Positions 60,961-64,000 of a DNA stretch of 64,000 bases are shown piece after piece. Numbering within the stretch: position 1 is the first letter of the stretch; every line of letters starts with the position of its first letter. Made by a program: the position numbers and the translations under genes. The stretch lies in the NCBI GenBank assembly GCA_037974665.1, contig CM075770.1:64739850-64803849 (forward strand). The letters run 5' to 3'. Source of the stretch: Ehretia macrophylla (Eukaryota; Streptophyta; Magnoliopsida; Boraginales; Ehretiaceae). Under the pieces are notes generated by a model. That model did not search any database, was not told where the DNA came from, and worked only from the letters and a program-made list of their open reading frames with translations.

Positions 60961-62456
60961 TGTTGGCCTGAAAAGCCTATAATCTTTATTTTGATAATAA
61001 CAAAACATCTAAATCGTGCTTTAGCATTCTCTCTTATTGTATGACCTTCATTCCAACAAGGCAAGTCCACATCAACATTGGATCAACTTGTCTCAGTCAA
61101 AGAGTAGAAAGATATTTGGATCAAAGTCCAAGCACTATCAAATTGTATCCAAGCCCAAAAGAATTCAAGTTATTCACTCATCGATAAAGAGGGAGTCACA
61201 AGGAAGGAGAAGTGGTGACATATGGGGTACCGGCCTTAAAAGATGTCGCTTGCCTAAGTATGATTTGTATTGCTCATAATTTCTCCAAAAATGTTTTTCG
61301 ATCAACTTCAATTCAAAATCATCCTTAAAAAATATTTTTTTATTTCAAACTCTTGTATTTGAAATCATTTTAAATAAATACCTTTCAACTAGTTTGAAAA
61401 TATTTTGGGATGTTAAAAAATGCTAAGAAATCTCTCTTTTATGTGCCCAAATATTTCTGGGCTCAAAATATACCTTTTCAGCATTTTTTAAGCATCCGGG
61501 CGTTACTGGCCTTTTCCGGTCGCCCGGATAGAAGGAGCAACGCCCGGCAGAAAAGTCTGATCCGGGCGATACATGCTCTTTCCGGGCGCCCGGATCAATG
61601 CCTCAGCTCCCGGATGGGTTAACGGGAAAATTCGAAAATTTTGCTTAAAATCCGATTTGTGTCTAAACTTTCCCTCTTTTTAAGCCATGCTCTCTAACCT
61701 TCTAAACAACCCCTCCAAGCCATAATTTTCAGATTTCAAAAGAGCTTTCATATCATTCTTTTTGAGAAATCTTGAGCTATCATTATCATATTTTTGAGCA
61801 TTCAAAGCTATTCTTCAATTGTAATATCAAACTCAAATAGGAGTTGCAATTCTCATTTATTCTATCACATAATCTCTGTAATATATTCTTTCACATAGGT
61901 TGAGAGAATCATTGTGAGAAGAAGTATTGTAATCCTTTGTGGACTCAAAATAAGAAAGGGTAGTAGGTTAAGCTTCACCTACATTTGAAGGAACTTGTGT
62001 AACTCTTGTGGACTCAAGAGTAATTGTAGTTGGTTCTTGCTTCACTAACATTTGAAGAAGCATCTTAGTAAAGAGTTATTAAATCATAAGGGAAGAGAAG
62101 ACCTTAGGTGGTGGACTAGGCCTCCGGGAGTGCGAACCACTTGAAAATCATCGTGTTTGATTTCTCTTACTCTATTCTCTTTATTTTCAAGTCATTTACT
62201 TTCGTGTGAATATTGCTCACATTAATTGTTTGATAATTGTGTAGATATCTATTTGATATTTTACCTTGAAGTTCTAATTGCACATCAAGTGTCGAATACT
62301 TGTATGCTCACTAAGTGTTCGATAAATTACATACAAGAACTTCTAGTGTATTATCAATCTATACTAGACATTGCCTTCGTATAAAGAATTTTTTAAATTG
62401 CTTAAACTTGCCTAACAACCTAATTCACCCCCCTTTTAGATTATTAAGGACCAACA
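60961..62456 (+). repeat. 3' LTR of the copia element
   Basis: 1,496 bp from TGTTGGCC to CCAACA. In the first 179 bp it differs from the 5' LTR at three sites. It is a few bases shorter, partly because a C-run near 54086-54108 is contracted here. Confidence 0.94.
61496..61613. promoter_or_regulatory. Palindrome pair in the 3' LTR
   Basis: Counterpart of 53153-53270, with palindromes at 61496-61547 and 61562-61613. The first is better preserved than in the 5' LTR. Confidence 0.65.
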
Positions 62457-62461
62457 GGGGT
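62457..62461. repeat. Target site duplication GGGGT, right
   Basis: Follows CCAACA directly and forms the 3' terminal bases of 5S copy 67. Matches 52613-52617. Confidence 0.9.
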
Positions 62462-62575
62462 ACAACATGAGGACTTCCCAGGGGGTCACCCATCCTAGTA
62501 CTACTCTCGCCCAAGCACGCTTAACTTCGGAGTTCTGATGGGATCCGGTGCATTAGTGCTGGAATGATCGCACCC
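62458..62575 (-). rRNA. 5S rRNA gene copy 67 (class B), cut off from its terminator
   Basis: Three substitutions (nt 13, 108 and 114) and intact boxes. The copia element inserted at the last bases of this gene. Target duplication kept the gene full length but moved its oligo-T terminator to the far side of the element, near 52600. On the minus strand the first run of four T lies about 310 bp downstream, at 62144-62147 inside the LTR. Confidence 0.94.
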
Positions 62576-63138
62576 ATCATGTTGAGGGCACAAATCTTTT
62601 ATGTGTTGACGGTTCATAGTCCCAACCCAGAGAGATGGCCCATTCAAAAGGCCCAATGGGCTTAACGACAGCCCATCCGCTTCAACAACGCATCATCCTG
62701 GTAAGTGGTGATATAGTCGCATAGTAGGGCCCTGTAATATCCCACGAGTTAGGTTGTCGTCCTTTTAACAGCTCACGACGTACGATCCAGGATGGAAAAA
62801 CAGAGCAAAAGAAGAAAAGTGGCCCGAAAATGATGAAAACGTTCGATTTTGGGATCTGAAAATGGGCGCAGCCGAGCAGGCTTGCTGCCCACATCTTAGA
62901 GCTCTCAGAGAGCTTTCCAACGGTATGCTGTGCACCGCGTAACTCCTTACGGATTAAAAGTTTTGGGCACCGGTGCGACGGAGACCTAGTCACAAGCCCC
63001 ACGCCCTCGGTTTGCGGCCCCAGCCTCTACGTGAAGCGAAGTTGTCTTGCCCAAGGTGCCGTGGGATTCGGTAATAGAAATATGGTGGATAAAGTATCTT
63101 GGCAACCCTAACTGGGGCAAAAAAAAATTAAAAATGGG

Positions 63139-63256
63139 GGGTACAACACGGGGACTTCCCAGGGGGTTACCCATCCTAGTACTACTCTCGCCCAAGCACG
63201 CTTAACTTAGTAGTTCTGATCGGATCCGGTGCTTTAATGCTGATATGATCGCACTC
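63139..63256 (-). rRNA. 5S rRNA gene copy 68 (class B)
   Basis: Ten substitutions, eight of them shared with copy 66. It is the unit just left of the second copia LTR copy. Confidence 0.88.
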
Positions 63257-63821
63257 GTCATGTTGAGAGCACAAATCCTTTATGAGTTGATGGTTCACTG
63301 TCCCAGCCCAGAGAGATGGCCCATTCAAAAGGCCCAATGGGCTTAACGACAACCCATCCGCTTCAACAACGCAGCATCCTCGCAAGACGTGATATCGACG
63401 CATTGTAGGGCCCTCTACTGTCCCGCGAGTTAGGTTATCGTCCTTTTAACAGCTCACGACGTACGATCCGGGACAGAAAAACAGAGCAAAAGAAGAAAAG
63501 TGGCTCGAAACTGATAAAAACGTTCGATTTTGGGCTCCAAAAATGGCCGCAGCCAAGCAGGCTTGCTACCCCCGTCGTAGAGCTCTCGGAGATATTTCCA
63601 ACGGTATGCTGTGCGCCACGTAACTCCTTACGGATCAAAAGTTATGGGCACCAGAACGACGAAGACCTAGTCACAAGCCCTGCGCCCTCGGTTTGCGGGC
63701 CAAGCCTCTACGTGAAGTGAAGTTGTCTTGCCCAAGGTGCCATGGGATTTGGTAATAGAAATGTGGTGGATAAAGAATCTTGGCAACCCTAACCGGGGCA
63801 AAAAAAATTGAAAAGGGGGGT

Positions 63822-64000
63822 TGTTGGCCTGAAAAGCCTATAATCTTTATTTTGATAATAACAAAACATCTAAATCGTGCTTTAGCATTATCTCTTATTG
63901 TATGACCTTCATTCCAACAAAGCAAGTCCACATCAACATTGGATCAACTTGTCTTAGTCAAAGAGTATAAAGCTATTTGGATCAAAGTCCAAGCACTATC
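63822..64000 (+). mobile_element. Second copy of the copia element, 5' LTR start, cut by the window edge
   Basis: 179 bp of LTR start at the same base of a 5S unit as the 52618 element, again after GGGGT. It matches the 5' LTR at all three sites where the 5' and 3' LTRs of the complete element differ, and has two private changes. Whether a full element follows cannot be seen. Confidence 0.92.

Larger units (their letters stand above)
52618..62456 (+). mobile_element. Sirevirus-like Ty1/copia retrotransposon, decayed
   Basis: A 9,839-bp element with LTRs of 1,504 and 1,496 bp, target duplication GGGGT and an iMet primer site. The domain order is gag, protease, integrase, reverse transcriptase, RNase H, which is the copia order, followed by a third ORF. 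Four AGGGGGAG tracts before the 3' LTR, a long gag with coiled coil and two zinc knuckles, and the extra ORF after pol fit the Sirevirus (SIRE/Maximus) lineage. Gag and pol carry several frameshifts and stops, while the third ORF is open. It lies opposite to 5S transcription and was inserted at the 3' end of a 5S gene. Confidence 0.93.
62457..63821 (-). repeat. 5S rDNA tandem array, class B block, third part
   Basis: Two class B 5S units lie between the complete copia element and the next copy of its LTR. The second unit (63139-63821) has the same 683-bp length as 51935-52617 and shares its rare variants. This is evidence that the copia-bearing segment was duplicated. Confidence 0.92.

Noticed and set aside
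52618..62456. A currently active autonomous copia element
   Set aside because: Multiple frameshifts and stops in gag and pol, and LTRs differing by a few percent, show it is an old, inactive copy.
1..63821. The array could be tandem Cassandra elements, which carry 5S-like sequence in their LTRs
   Set aside because: The units have no LTR termini, target duplications, primer-binding sites or polypurine tracts. They keep the upstream and terminator signals of genuine 5S genes.
1..63821. CRISPR-like pattern of conserved repeats and variable spacers
   Set aside because: The conserved part is a 118-bp 5S gene and the spacers are homologous to each other. The DNA is plant nuclear.
63822..64000. 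Independent second insertion of the copia element at the same site
   Set aside because: Less likely than duplication because the flanking unit shares rare variants and length with 51935-52617, and the LTR matches the 5' LTR alleles. Not fully excluded without sequence beyond the window.

Overview
This window is nuclear repeat DNA from a flowering plant. About 47 kb of it is a tandem array of 5S ribosomal RNA genes, and two LTR retrotransposons interrupt that array. The 118-bp 5S sequence has the plant form, with a CATAAA box about 25 bp upstream, C at -1 and an oligo-T terminator just past the 3' end. The long LTR elements primed by initiator tRNA-Met also fit a plant genome. I cannot name the species, and I see no ordinary protein-coding host gene.

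Layout: (1) 1-29366 holds 43 copies of 5S, all on the minus strand, in units of about 677 bp (118 bp gene plus about 559 bp spacer). (2) 29367-36413 is a non-autonomous LTR element with LTRs of about 2.76 kb, a coding-free 1.5 kb interior and TSD GCAAC. (3) 36414-52617 holds 23 more 5S copies. (4) 52618-62456 is a decayed Sirevirus-like Ty1/copia element with TSD GGGGT, broken gag and pol, an intact third ORF and several polypurine tracts. (5) 62457-63821 holds two more 5S copies. (6) 63822-64000 is the start of another LTR of the same copia family, at the same site in its 5S unit. The total is 68 5S copies.

The units fall into two subfamilies. Class A (1 to about 27686) and class B (27687 onward) differ at many spacer positions, and the switch falls on a unit with a 162-bp internal duplication. 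No copy matches the array consensus exactly (2 to 12 changes per copy, by eye), and 28 of 68 carry changes in box A. Much of the array therefore looks relict or poorly homogenised.

The most interesting signals are structural. The copia element appears to have been co-duplicated with flanking 5S units as an 11,204-bp higher-order repeat. A 3.22-kb block of five units is tandemly duplicated, with its crossover mapped inside a 5S gene. Spacers show an internal triplication and templated-filler deletions. A pair of 52-bp GC-rich palindromes, always 66 bp apart, occurs in both copia LTRs and again just upstream of the third ORF.
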